Part shown: positions 24,329 to 35,242 of the stretch, piece after piece | Layout: every line of letters starts with the position of its first letter | How positions within the stretch are numbered: the first letter of the stretch is position 1 | Assembly: GCA_007922305.1 (NCBI GenBank) | Contig: ML677333.1 | Location: 14,630,547 to 14,694,546 of the forward strand | Direction: 5' to 3' | Origin: Dermatemys mawii | Taxonomy: Eukaryota > Chordata > Testudines > Dermatemydidae | Length of the DNA: 64,000 nucleotides | Made by a program: the position numbers and the translations under genes | Notes under the pieces: model-generated | What the model was told of the DNA's origin: nothing | Seen by the model: only the letters and a program-made list of their open reading frames with translations | The model's database searches: none

Positions 24329-24452
24329 TAAGGTGACCAGATGTCCTGATTTTATAGGGACAGTCCCAATTTTTGGGTCTTTTTCTTGTATAGGCTCCTT
24401 TTGCCCGCAACCCGCTGTCCCAATTTTTCACACTTGCTGTCTAGTCACCCTA
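24329..24452. mobile_element. TAGGGTGACC-type hAT MITE, 8-bp TSD
   Basis: Ends TAAGGTGACCAGA / TCTAGTCACCCTA are flanked by GTCACAAC (24321-24328) and GTCACACC (24453-24460), one mismatch. It is inserted in the L2-like LINE. Confidence 0.85.
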
Positions 24453-25285
24453 GTCACACCATATTTTATCAGTGTTCTCTCAGAAGAATGTAGCGTGGTC
24501 CCATGTGGGGAGAAAAGTGGAGGCAGGAGGTATAAGAGGGTTTTAAGGAGAGAGTCAAAGGTGGGTGTGAGATGCAACTAATTTAGAGAAATGGAGTTGT
24601 TAGCTAGGAAGATAACAGATTTGTAGTGGAGGAAGTCAGTCTGCCAAAGTAGTTCTGCAGCATGCAAGAAAGTTAATGTTAGCAATGAGCCAGGGATGAG
24701 GGTTGGCCAGGCAGATCTTGTGATGGGAAAGAGGAGGGCAAGAGAAGGACAAAGGGAAGAAGAAGAGTGGAGGAGAGCTTTCATAGGAATAAGAAGCTGT
24801 ACTCACTTTCCCATCCCCATTCATCCAACAAACAAACTTCCAGCTGGAACTAGCTATGGAAATGCCATTGGGCTTGTGCGCTGTTGAAGGAGGGAAAGTG
24901 TTACATTCCATTTCTGTGTCTAAGAAGATGGAATGGTAGGGAATCATGCTTCCTGGGACATGAGACATCAACTAATGAATTTTAGAAGAAAAGCTCAAAA
25001 TAGAATGTCTGTGAGAGGTTTTCTGCCTCTGCCAAAAAATGGTCAGGATTGCAGCAGAAAGGAGCCATTTAATCTGTCCACCTGCAGTTAATTATCAAGA
25101 GTTAGTGGCTCAGCAGAAGTTCCTGTGTGGGAAGGCTAATGACAACAATCCTGTTCTCCTCGGGATGGCTTCTAACAAGCAGCAGTGAGGTGTTATAGAT
25201 AAAGAAATCTTGAGGAACAAACAGGTAATCCTTTTGCTCTCTCAACACACCCAGGCAGAAGACAGAGACTTTTTTTGCTCTAGTG

Positions 25286-26339
25286 CAGGGGTGGGCAAAC
25301 TTTTTGGCCCAAGGGCCACACTGGGGTTACAAATTGTGAGGACAGCTGGGTAGGGAAGGCTGTGCCTCCCCAAACAGCCTGACCCAGACCCCCACCCACT
25401 TCCTGCCCCCCTCAGAACCCCCGACTCATCCGACCTCCCCCCACCCCGCTCCTTGTCCCCCGATCACCCCCTCCCTAACCTCCGCCCCAGGACCCCACTC
25501 CCTATTTAAGCCCCCCTGTTCTTTGTTCCCTAACTGCCGCCTCCTGAGACCCCACCACCCTAACCACCACCACCCCCTGGAACCCCACTCCCAATCTAAG
25601 CCCCCGTGCTTTGGTCTCTCATTACCCGCTCCCGAGATCCCCTCCCCCAACCACCACGACCCCACCACCTAGCCCCCACCCTTACCAAACTCAGCCGATG
25701 CTCCAGGTGGCTCCCCGCGCTGGGTCCCTCCGGCCTGGGGCCCCGCGGCTCGCCGTGTGGGGCTGGCCACCGGAACGGGAGTGTGGGGCCTGGCGGCTCG
25801 CCGTGCTGGGCCGGGCTGCCAGCCGGGGAGCATGGGGCACCGTGGCTCACCGTGCTGGCCTGGCAGCACAGGATGCCGCGGCTCGCCGGGGTGGGCTGGG
25901 CCGCTGACCCGGGAGCGCAGGATGCCACGGCTCCCCTGGCTGGGCCGGGCTGCCGGTCTGAGAGTGTGGGGCACCGCGGCTTGCCCAGCTAGGCCGGGCT
26001 GCTGGCCCGGGAGCGCGGGGCACCGCGGCTCTCCTGGCTGGGCCGGGCAACTCACCCGGGACTGCAGGGCCCCATGGCTTCCCGTTCTTAGCCGGCTGCC
26101 GGCCCGGGAACACAGGCCCCTCGGCATGCCGCGCTCAGCCTGGCCCCCAAGGTGGGAGGGCAGGTCTCCCCGCAGCACGGGGCACTCGCCTGACCCCAAG
26201 GCTGGGAGGGTGAGGCCTGCAGGAGGGCGTGCTCGCTTGGCCTCTGGGCCAGGAGTGTGGAGGCCAGCAGCCCCGCAGGCCAGATAAAAATGGCTGCCGG
26301 GCCACATGTGATCCGTGGGCCGTAGTTTGCCCACCTCTG
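25286..26339. mobile_element. Large GC-rich hAT element with internal minisatellite
   Basis: Ends CAGGGGTGGGCAAACT / AGTTTGCCCACCTCTG are flanked by CTCTAGTG (25278-25285) and CTTTAGTG (26340-26347), one mismatch. 25380-25690 is strongly C-rich on the + strand. About 25740-26110 is a tandem array with a period near 49 bp, each unit ending '...gcaccgcggct' or similar. No transposase is visible. It is the same family as 50418-51210, in opposite orientation. Confidence 0.88.
25740..26110. repeat. Minisatellite, period about 49 bp, roughly 7-8 degenerate units
   Basis: Units contain 'ctgggccgggctgc', '(c/g)cgggagc' and 'ggcaccgcggct' in fixed order. The array produces the many overlapping long frames here (up to 221 codons); none is a gene. 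Confidence 0.75.
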
Positions 26340-26347
26340 CTTTAGTG

Positions 26348-27775
26348 GGATGACCAAAGATGTCTCTTTAATGGCCCCTTCCCCCCTCCCCAGTTATAGG
26401 TATGTGGTATATTAAAATGACACAATCAATTTAGAAACTGAATCCATTTAAAAAAAGGAGTAAGTAGTAGTTTCAGCTGCTAAACCTACTCCTGAGTCCC
26501 CTGGTTAGTTTTTGTGTATCCTCAATCCATTTCCTTTTTGAAATTGATATGTCTCTATGTTGCTATGTAAACTACCCGCACAAACAGAAGAAACTGATTG
26601 CACGCAACTATTGTCAATACACATTCTAGAAATACGGAAAATATATCATCTTTGATCTTTCCGTTTAAGTAATCTTAGATATTACTTGTTTTATACAGAA
26701 GTAATGTTAGTTTAAAACATTGAATGTGTTCCGTTATTAAACTGCACTGCCCTAGCGTTTCAACTGTCCCCTAGTTCCGTAGATTCTTTTATCTCGCTAT
26801 CATCACTGCAGCAGACCTGTCTGTCAGTTTTCAAATTAAAAATATCTCCCAAAGCAAAGGCTGACTTTCCATCTTTATCTTAAAATTATTGTGCTCTCTT
26901 ATACCTGCCCAATGTCATGAGCTGAGGACAGGTATCAACATCAGCCTTTTTAACTCTTCTTTTCAAAATGTATGTGTGTGAGTAATGATATTAAAGGTAA
27001 CTTTCAGTCTCCATATGGTTGGCTAAATAAATACACTAGTAATAAATGTAAGTGTTCTCTAGTAAATAAGGGTTGCAACTCTGTACTTTGTATTTGTGAT
27101 AAGTCAGTAGTTGTAAGAATAATGTGGGCGTGTGGCAAAAGTGAAATGCTTATTGGTTAACTCAACTATAGGAAATATTCTGGTGAGCTGCAGATTCAGT
27201 CCAGCTAAATTTTTAAACTTCCTAAATGTAACAAGTCATTATTCAACTGTTATGGATTTTTATTTCTGTTTTAAATGTTTTTCCTTACCATTACCTTTCC
27301 CCCCAAGTCTATCCTACTTTCTATGCACTCAGATATCTCTCCTTTATCTCTCTGTTCTATCTATCCAGTTTCCCTTCTTGTCAGTTCCTCAGCCTCTTGC
27401 CTTCTCCTTTTTTGCACATCCTTTCGCTCTTCCCACCAGTTTATTCCTCTGGTTTTGTTTCTTTGTTTTTGTTCGTTTCCCCCCATCCCCAGTCTACAAA
27501 TGATTAGTTGGCAGTCTGTGAAAATTTTGCTAGAGATAGCTCAGTAATAATGAGTGTGGATGGGGATCCTAGGATCCCAACAAATTGACAATTCTTTTTA
27601 TAGTTGCGTGTTTTTAGGCTATTTTCTTGCAAGATACCTGAAAAAAGCAGAAAGAAATCAACCCAGATTGATGCAAGTATGCCTAAAATCTTTCCAGTGG
27701 TCACCATAACATTTGCTGGCTTGAAACGTATCTCCTGAAAATAAAATATTGCTTTACTTACTACCTTGTTACAAG
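26348..27775. other. Intronic stretch without recognised features
   Basis: Unique-looking AT-rich sequence; 27280-27490 is pyrimidine-rich on the + strand. No gene or repeat family was recognised. Confidence 0.5.
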
Positions 27776-27831
27776 AGAGACATGGTGAGTGAGGTAGTAT
27801 CTTTTATTGGACCAACTTCTGTTGGTGAGAG

Positions 27832-27872
27832 AGACAAGCTTTTGAGCTTACACAGAGCTCTTCTTCAGGTCT
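27832..27872 (-). ncRNA. Hammerhead-ribozyme-like core in PLE-B tail
   Basis: On the minus strand: AGAC, CTGAAGA, A, GAGC-loop-GCTC, AAAA, GCTT, GTCT. AGAC/GTCT and GAGC/GCTC pair. The layout equals that of family A, with different stem sequences. Confidence 0.5.
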
Positions 27873-27884
27873 GGAAAATGTAGG

Positions 27885-28172
27885 CTGCATCTACGCTACA
27901 CTACACTACTTACAGTGATGCAACTACACCAATATAACACTTGTGGTGGAGACACCCTAGGGCAACGGGAGAGTTGTTTATCTACTTTGTCTTAATTACT
28001 CCACCTCCCATGAGAGGCGGTATCTGTGTTGGCAGGAGAAGCTCTCCAGCTGACATAGCTTTTTCTACACCGGCGCATAGGTTGGTATAACTTAATGTCG
28101 CTCAGGGTGTGAATTACTTACACCTCTGAGCGATGTAAGTTATACTGAAATAAGTTGTAGCGTAGGCAGTGT
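27885..28172. mobile_element. MITE with TGTAGCGTAG-type ends inside PLE-B tail
   Basis: The left end 'gctgcatctacgctaca' is the inverse of the right end 'tgtagcgtaggcag'. The right third contains a palindrome around 'ctcagggtgtgaattacttacacctctgag'. It separates two parts of the PLE-B tail. Confidence 0.65.
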
Positions 28173-28852
28173 CAGAGTATCACTGCTAAATATAAGGGGG
28201 AACAGATTGATTAGCATAAGTAATTAACACATATTTCAGAGGACCATTCAAGATGAAGTGACTCCAGTCATAGGGAGGAAAGGAAGGAAGGGGGCAGAAG
28301 CATCTCTTGGGGGTTGTTAGTGGGTTATGGATTTTTGTATTAACCCATAAATGCAGAGTGTCTATTCAGTCCATGATTTTAGTGTCTAGCAAAGTTGTGA
28401 ATTTAAGCTCCCAGGCATGTTTTGAAAGTGTTGTACAGGTTTCCTTTGAGGATTAGGACTGATAGGTCACATATAGAGTTATTGCTTTATGAAAAGTGTT
28501 CACCCACAGATGCTGTGGTGTTCTTGTTTATCATTTTCTGGTGGGAGTTCATTGAGAGCATAGTGATTGTCTGGTTTCACCCAAATAGTTGCTATTGGGG
28601 CATGTAGTGCACTGGATGAGATACACCACATGTTGTGATACTCGTGTAAGATGAGGGATCTTGAAAAGTGTGGTGTGTGGGTCATTGTAGCCGTGGAAAT
28701 ATACCTGCAGGTTTTGCATCTGTTGTTCTGGCAAGATTGGTGCCGCTTGGAGTTGGTGTGTCCTGGTCTGTGGGGAGCGTGCTTCTGATTCTGATGTGAC
28801 CAGGATCCTAGCGGGGGCCATCTCTGGACACTCAGTTAGGATGAATTGCAAA

Positions 28853-29800
28853 GAATGGGGCAGCCAAACCCCCAGACGCTGGTGGATAGTCCAATACTTA
28901 GAATCACAAAGCCAGCATAAAACAGCTTCTTCATTACCTTACTGGTTACTTAGAAGTCCAAACAACACAGTTCCCTTAAAGTGATCCAGCCCCAGGCCTC
29001 CATCCAGGTACCCATGTCAAATATGATGACAATTTTTGTAAATCTTATTTCATCGTATATAAAAGAAAAGGTTCTACCAATCCCAAAGGATCAGACACAT
29101 TACCTCTCAGGTTAACAAATGTTTCAGATCTTACCCAAATACACACTACGGCCAATTCTTATTAACTACACTAAAATGTATTAAAAAACGAGAGAGAGTA
29201 TGGTTAAAAGAGCAGTATACATACAGACATAAGCTCAGTCAACTGAGGTTCAGATTTACAGCAGAGACTGTGAGCTTTGTAGTTGCAAAGAGTTTCTTTA
29301 GCATTCAGTTCATAGGTCACAGTCCAGTGTCCAAATCTCATATTCAGGATGTAGCAGCATAACTGGAACCTCAGTCTTGTGACTCAAACTTCCCCTGATG
29401 AAGTCTAAGCAGATTTGAGATGGCAGAATCAGGGACCAAGGATCTTTTACAGAATTTCGTGTCTTTTGACAGGTTGGGATTTTCTCAGGGAACAAAAGGT
29501 AATTAGGATGAATTTAAAGGAGGTCCATCACCAGTACTTAGCTATATGCATTAACATAAGGCCATCTGCTTATCCATACACCGTTCACAGTACATTTCAA
29601 AGAGAGATGAATACCAAGATAACCCATGTTTATAATTCATGTAAATGGTAGGATCTTCTTTTGACCTCTGAATTATCAGAATACAGCATAGACAGGGACT
29701 GTTGATTACATTGCCAACCCTACTCATACATATGTAAATACACAATAACACAAACACTATGTCCCCACGTCTTTTGAGAGTTATTTATTTTGCAGTATTT
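28853..29800. mobile_element. Unclassified insertion in PLE-B, possibly LTR-type
   Basis: About 0.95 kb of sequence unrelated to the PLE interrupts its coding frame. No protein, TIR or clear TSD was identified. Boundaries are approximate. Confidence 0.35.
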
Positions 29801-30407
29801 TTAACCCTTTCTAGCCATGCATCATGCTGAACTTGGTGAGGTTGGGGGTTGTTTGAAGGCCAGAAAAGGAGGTTCAGGAAAGACTTATTTCAAGATGGGA
29901 TACCAATCAGGTATTAATTGTATTTGTTTGATGGTACTTGGTATAGAGTCTAGTGGGGTGTGGTAGGTGCAAAAAGCATGTGTGGTCAGAGGGGGTTTTA
30001 TTTCTATATTGAAGCATGTTCTCTCGGGATATTTGCTTGTGGCTTGTTACCAGACAGGAGATCTGAGTGTGTCTCCTCTGTTTTTAAACCTTTGCACTTG
30101 TTTCAATCAAATTACTCTTTAAAACCCACTTACAATTTAACTTTCAACACTGACTAACCCCACCCACTGCTGCACCAATTTTAAAATAAGTAACATGTTT
30201 CGTATATTATTAGTGCAGCTAACTATTTAGTGACCTTCATCCATCCTCGTTTTCCCGTGTGACTGTTATCTCTCTAAGTCATTTCTATCTTGATCTTGAT
30301 GATGAACAGGATATGGACAAGAATCAGAGGGGTAGCTGTGTTAGTCTGGAATTGCAGAAGTGACAAAGAGTCCTGTGGCACCTTAAAGACTAACTAAAAT
30401 TTTTTGA

Positions 30408-30447
30408 GCATAAGCTTTCGTGGGCTAATACCCACTTCGTCGGATGC
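30408..30447 (-). ncRNA. Hammerhead-like core in PLE-A tail
   Basis: Minus strand: GCAT, CCGACGA, A, GTGGG-TATTAG-CCCAC, GAAA, GCTT, ATGC. The GAAA box is intact; the CTGATGA box has two T-to-C changes. Both stems pair. Confidence 0.5.
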
Positions 30448-30651
30448 ATGCAGTGGAAGTATCCAGGGGCAGGTATAAATAGGTAGACAAGAACCAAGTG
30501 GGAGATAACAAGGTTAGTCCAATGAGGTTGAACCAGCTTGTTATCTCTAATCAGGGAGGGTGAGGTGTTCCTCTAGCAGCTGAACTGGAGGTGTGAATAG
30601 CAAGAGAAGAGAAGCTGCTTTTGTAGTTAGCTAGCCACTCGTAATCTTTGT

Positions 30652-31440
30652 TCAATCCTTGATTGATTGTATCAAATTTGCAAATGAATTGCAGCTCTGC
30701 AGTCTCTTGAAGTTTTTTTGCTGCAAAATGCTGACCTTTAAATCTTTTATGGTGTGTCCAGTGAGGTTGAAGTGTTCTCCTACAGGTTTTTGTATATTGC
30801 TATTCCTGATATCTGATTTGTGTCCATTTATCCTTTTTCGTAGGGACTGTCCAGTTTGGCCGATGTACATAGCAGAGGGACATTGCTGGCACATAATGGC
30901 GTATATTACATTGGTAGATGTGCAGGTGAATGAACCAGTGATGGTGTGGCTGATCTTGTTTGGTCCTGTGATGGTGTTGCTGGTGTAGATGTGTGGGCAG
31001 AGTTGGCATCGAGGTTTGTTGCATGGATTGGTTCCTGAGTTAGAGTTATTATGGCGCGGTGTGCTGTTGCTGGTGAGAATATGCTTGAGGTTGGCAGGTT
31101 GTCTGTAGGCCAGGACTGGCCTGGCTCCCAAGGCCTGTGAAAGTGAGGGATTGTTGTCCAGGATGGGTTGTAGATCACTGATGATGCGTTGGAGAGGCTT
31201 TAACTGAGGACTGTAGGTGATGGCCAGTAGTGGTCTGTTGTTTTCTTTCTGGGGCTTGTCTTGCAGCAGCAGGCTTCTGGGTACACGTCTGGCTCTGTTG
31301 ATCTGTGTCCTTATTTCCTTGTGCGGGTATTGTAGTTTTGAGAAAGCTTGGTGGAGATCTTGTAGGTGTTGGTCTCTGTCTGAGGGGTTGGAGCAAATAC
31401 GATTGTACCTCAGTGCTTGGCTGTAGACAATGGATCGTGT
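30652..31440 (-). pseudogene. PLE-A RT/GIY-YIG endonuclease ORF, partial
   Basis: About 262 codons remain open on the minus strand. Visible features, in residues of the open frame, are a Cys-rich linker (C144, C149, C152), a GIY-YIG core (VIYAI at about 182-186, YIGQTGQS at about 196-203, RKRINGH at about 205-211) and a conserved IQKPVGEHFNLTGH block (about 220-233). The polymerase catalytic domain is absent because the insertion is 5'-truncated, so the copy cannot act on its own. Confidence 0.85.
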
Positions 31441-31749
31441 GGATATGGACATTTCATGTTTTGTTGCAAAGTACCATGCCTATCTATGATGCCGTGTAAA
31501 TACAATCCTTGTAGAAACGTTAGCTTCCTACATATTGCTATGTAATATAAAGTACATCTCCCTTTCAAAAGCATTAGGAATTTTAGTACCTTTTCTGTTC
31601 CATAGGCCTACCTCTAAAAATTCATTTTGGTCTTGTTACTACTTGTTCATTGTTTTCAATCTCCTAGTCTTTAGAAATAAATCTGCCTCTTGGGTTTATT
31701 TATATTCCCCTACTGTTTGACTTCTCTTATAATTTGTTCTATATGTTTA

Positions 31750-31959
31750 GTATCAGGGGGTAGCCGTATTAGTCTGGATCTGCAAAAGTGACAGAGAGTC
31801 CAGTGGCACCTTATAAACTAACAGATGTATTAGACTCAGAGCATAAGCTCTCATGGGTGCACGGATCCAATGAAGTGGGTATTCACCCATGAAAGCTTAT
31901 GCTCTAATAGTCTAATAATCTATTAGTCTATAAGGTGCCACAGGACTCTGTCGCTTTTT
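31750..31959. mobile_element. Palindromic PLE-A tail with 11-bp TSD
   Basis: The left half is a tail in minus orientation ('gtagccgtattagtctggatctgc' onward) and the right half is a tail in plus orientation ending 'ggactctgtcgc'. Arms of about 60 nt are inverted copies around 'tcatgggtgcacggatccaatg'. Perfect CTATATGTTTA duplications flank the unit (31739-31749 and 31960-31970), so it integrated as one piece. Confidence 0.85.
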
Positions 31960-32282
31960 CTATATGTTTATTACCTTTTGCATCATATCGTTCTACCAGA
32001 CCCCCATTTACTCCTAGTGCTGTGAATAGAAGTGCTGCCTAGCAATAGGCAGAGCTCCCCTTGTACCCTGCTTGTGAATAATCATGTGAATACATAGGTG
32101 GTCTTGATATGAAGTAAAGCACATGATCCAGTAAATAGCTGTGCAGTAGTTTCTTGATATTCTTCAGTAATTTCTCTTGAAACAAGTGAAGTATCAAAAA
32201 TATCTATTACAGGTCAGCTACTTCATTTACTTCCTTTAACTCTTCTGAATGTATTCTGGTGATTGGACTTGATGCTTTGTTT

Positions 32283-32900
32283 AGATTCACAGATTCCAAG
32301 GCCACAAGTGATCATCTAGTCTGACCTCCTGTATAACACAAGCCATTGAACTTCCCCAAAATAATTTCTGGAGCAGATCTTTTAGAAGAACATCCTGTCT
32401 TGATTTAAACATTGTCAGTGATGGCAAGTTCACCATAACCGTTGGTAAATTGCTCCAATGGTTAATTACTCTCACTGTTAAATTTATGTCCTCTTTTCAG
32501 TCTGAATTTGTCTTGTTTCAGTTTCCAGCCATTGGATTATGTAGTATCTTTCTCTGCTTGTTGCAAGAGTCCATTATTAAAAATTGATTCCTCACATAGG
32601 TGCTTACAGACTGTGACCAGGAAACCCCTTATTGTTAAACTAAATAGAGTTGTTTTCCATTGCTGTAGGGCATGTTTTTCTAATCCTTTAATTATTTTCA
32701 TGGCTCTTCTCTGAACCCTCTCCAGTTTATCAACATCCTCCTTGAATTGTAATCTCCAAAACTGGACACAGTATTCCAGCAGTAGTCGCACCGGTGCCAA
32801 ATAGAGATGAAATAACCTCTTGAGATTCCTGTGTGTATGCATCCCAGGATCACATTAGTTCTTTTGGCCACAGCATCACATTGTTTAATTGCATGTAGCT
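32283..32900 (-). mobile_element. CR1 LINE 3' portion with RT C-terminal frame
   Basis: The left end has 'gattcacagattccaaggcc...gatcatctagtctgacc', the CR1 3' region in reverse. A minus-strand frame at 32537-32842 reads LEYCVQFWRLQFKEDVDKLE then RVQRRAMKIIKGLE, the C-terminal domain typical of CR1 RT. It is interrupted by frameshifts. Confidence 0.88.
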
Positions 32901-32949
32901 TTTCTATAACCATTTGATATCTGTGGTAGAAAGTTATCATTCTTGTGAA

Positions 32950-34925
32950 ATTAAGCTGACTTGGATATCTACCCCAGTAGGGAACAATTTGATTTCCTTA
33001 TCCACTGGTATAAAATCACTGCTCTCAATTCTGCGTGGTTAAATAGATGTTTTCTTTCATATGTTCAAAAAATATATGAAAAAAATCCTTATTGGTTGAA
33101 ACTTTCTTCAGTTTGGCAATCATTTCGTCTGTGTTTCTAAGCATTCTTGTTAAATTTGTCATCTTTTTTTCCCCCAGTTCTTGTATTTTAAGTGTCTGTA
33201 TCCCTATTTATATTTGTTTTTGCCACATTGACACATTCCTTTTTTGGTCATTTTCATGCGGCTGGAATGAATTTTGATTGTTGCATCTTCTTTCAAAGGA
33301 GAAAATACTGTAAATTTGTTAGATGTTTTCTCTCTTTCTTAACCTTAAATTGATACCATACAAGCCAAATAATCCCCAAAAGGATACTCATTTTAATAAT
33401 AGTGCAGGCAAATATCCAGAAATGCAGTATAATATCTTATAGTCATACTTGAGAGAATGCAAGTGATGGTTGCCAAATTCCATTTTATGATGTGGGTGTA
33501 AATTAAAAGTATTTAAAATGTTAACTTAAAATGGGTTTTCCTAGCTCACTAAACTCTAAGCAAGTAATTTTCTTCCTACCTTTTCAGACATTTTAAATAG
33601 TTCTCAAATTGTTTGTGTATCTAGACTCTGTTCATCCATGAACAGAAACACTATTTGGAAAGGGCAGTGTCAAGAACAATGAAAAGTGGCTGAAATCCAT
33701 CTGACCTACTGTACTGAATGCATATCACTTAGTCTTCAGTGCATCATCTTCAGAGTGCTTTGGTTGGCAGAGTATCCTGAAATGCCACCCAATCGCCTCA
33801 TCAGGGGCTAGTGCTGAAAGGGGGCAGCCCCAGCGAAGGGAGAGAGCTCCTTTCCTCTCTACACCTCTGACACCAATCCTATTGAAATATCTGGCATGCG
33901 CTGGCCAGATAGGGTGAGGGATGTTGACTGGCCAGCATTCCCCAGCTCAAAGAATTTAACCTCGAGTAGGGATGGTATGGAGCCTCTTTTGATTCCATTT
34001 CAACAGAAGCAGATCTGAGATTTTGGTGGTGGGCCTTGGGCTTGTGGGGTAGGGTAAGAGCTTGTGGCCCTTGCAGGCTTAGGTTACCATCTTTCTGCAC
34101 CTCTGTCCCCTTCGTAGGGTAGTGATGGTGGTAGGACTCAGTGAGCTGAGATCTGGGGTAGGAGAAGCAGGCTGAGGAGAACCTACCCCGAATTAAGGGT
34201 TATATGGTAGAAGATCTCTTTTAACCCCCACACTAGAACCACTTAAACGCCTGGGATAGAATAGCATGGGTGATGGGCAGCAGGTGGTGCCCCTCTCCTG
34301 TGTTTAGGTTTAATAAAAATTGCAGTCTGCTGCTTAGTATGCCTCCATGTGTCTGTCCTCATTTTGCTTCTGTGTCTGGATCAATAAAGCTGTGCTTTTA
34401 ATCAAGCAAGAGAAAACCGCAAGCAACTTTAGAAAAGTCATGTTTTCTGGACACTATTTATTCAGTAATCCATGAAAGCCAGAACATTTCCTGATACTTC
34501 TTCAAGGCAGTTACTTTTCCTGTCATGTTGCCAAACAACTTGACTACAAACAAATGAGCTCTGAGTCATGATATCACTGTTGCATGCTTTATTACCTCAA
34601 CAAACTATTGCTGTCAAATAAATCAGATGCCCTACAAAATGAAGTGGCAGCATAAGTTGCACCTAGGAGAATTCAATAAAACTCTTCAGCATCCTTCTGG
34701 CATACTAGTACTGCTAATAAGATTTGATTAAAAATTCTGGTCATACACCATTGTGAATGAACTAAATCAGTGCTACTGTTAGGAATGGTGGAGGTAGTAC
34801 ACTTACTGCTTTGATAAAAGACTTGACTTTGAGTTTGACAGTGTCAGCTAATGTTTTCTAAGTGGGTGTTACACTTTTTTACATTCTTGTTTAGAGTAAC
34901 TTTTAGCTGAGACAAGCTTCATTCG
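32950..34925. other. Intronic stretch; 33740-34400 looks like a distinct unclassified unit
   Basis: 33740-34400 is more GC-rich than its surroundings. It ends with two polyadenylation-type signals (AATAAA near 34312 and 34383) spaced about 70 bp, between which lies 'tgtctgtcctcattttgcttctgtgtctgg'. This could be the end of an LTR or a retrocopied transcript. I could not identify it. The remainder shows nothing recognisable. Confidence 0.35.
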
Positions 34926-34930
34926 ACTTA

Positions 34931-35239
34931 GGGCTGGTCTACACTAGGCGGGGCGGCGAGGGAGGATGGTCGACCTAAAATATGAAATGTCAGCTACACA
35001 AATAGTGTAGCTGAAGTCGAAGTATCTTAGGTCGACTTACCTGGCCGTCCTCATGGTGGCAAGTTGACCGCTGCCGCTCCCCCATCGACTCCGCTTCCTC
35101 CTCTTGTGGAGATGGAGTTCCGGAGTCGACGGGGAGCGCGTTCGGGAATTGATTTATTGCGTTTAGATGAGACGTGATAAATCAGTCCCCGGTACATCGA
35201 ACTCTACCTACCAATTCAGCAGGTCGTATAGACGTGCCC
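34931..35239 (+). mobile_element. MITE, Chompy/Harbinger-like family
   Basis: Runs from 'gggctggtctacac' to 'gtatagacgtgccc', imperfect inverted ends, preceded by TTA and followed by TTT. The internal palindromes 'tcgacctaa...ttaggtcga' and 'gtgtagctgaagtcg' are shared with 15934, 42195 and 60540. Confidence 0.72.
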
Positions 35240-35242
35240 TTT

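Larger units (their letters stand above)
20341..24970 (-). mobile_element. L2-like LINE, long but broken and multiply invaded
   Basis: The 3' end is at the left ('gtagcacctagacgcc', 'cactgtacaaatg', 'gtccctgccgaaagagctta'). The RT reads leftward along the minus strand, in pieces at 20602-20877, 21297-21551 and 23918-24325, with further decayed sequence to about 24970. The catalytic box appears as YADN (21330-21341) where YADD is expected. Upstream of it are HIFWK and an SLGFNDC-type block, and the 23918-24325 frame has KLPLTPLAFHLPPHFPFIST and LEHAVHNPC, matching the canonical 'NYRPIS.LP...LE' region. It is interrupted by the LTR complex at 21650-23935 and the MITE at 24329-24452. Confidence 0.75.
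27777..30120 (-). mobile_element. Penelope-like element, family B, interrupted
   Basis: The 3' tail is at the left ('ttttattggaccaacttctg', hammerhead-like core 27832-27872). A MITE interrupts at about 27885-28172. The C-terminal coding follows on the minus strand to about 28852, with the GIY-YIG-type endonuclease motif VVYLI...YLGETRQSL (about 28561-28629). After an unrelated block (about 28853-29800), RT-proximal coding resumes at 29820-30110 (VFPEPPFLAFKQPP-like). Frames are broken by stops and shifts. Confidence 0.7.
30320..31440 (-). mobile_element. Penelope-like element, family A, 5'-truncated, 11-bp TSD
   Basis: A 1.12-kb insertion flanked by perfect GGATATGGACA (30309-30319 and 31441-31451). 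On the minus strand it opens inside the PLE protein, so the apparent Met upstream is host DNA. It runs uninterrupted to 30652: an RT-thumb-to-linker region with SIVYSQALRYNRIC, a Cys cluster CNKPRCQLC, then the GIY-YIG endonuclease (VIYAIMCQQC...AMYIGQTGQSLRKRINGH, about 30823-30909). A frameshift near 30650 separates the last part of the frame. The tail with the hammerhead-like core follows (30408-30447). This is the best-preserved PLE in the window. Confidence 0.88.

Noticed and set aside
25426..26357. Several overlapping long frames on both strands (up to 221 codons)
   Set aside because: They lie in a GC-rich minisatellite inside a hAT element; the residues are repetitive Pro/Gly/Arg/Ala in every frame and no domain is present.
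31441..31452. Start codon for the 266-codon minus-strand PLE frame
   Set aside because: The ATG lies in the target-site duplication and host DNA; the element is 5'-truncated, so this is not its natural start.
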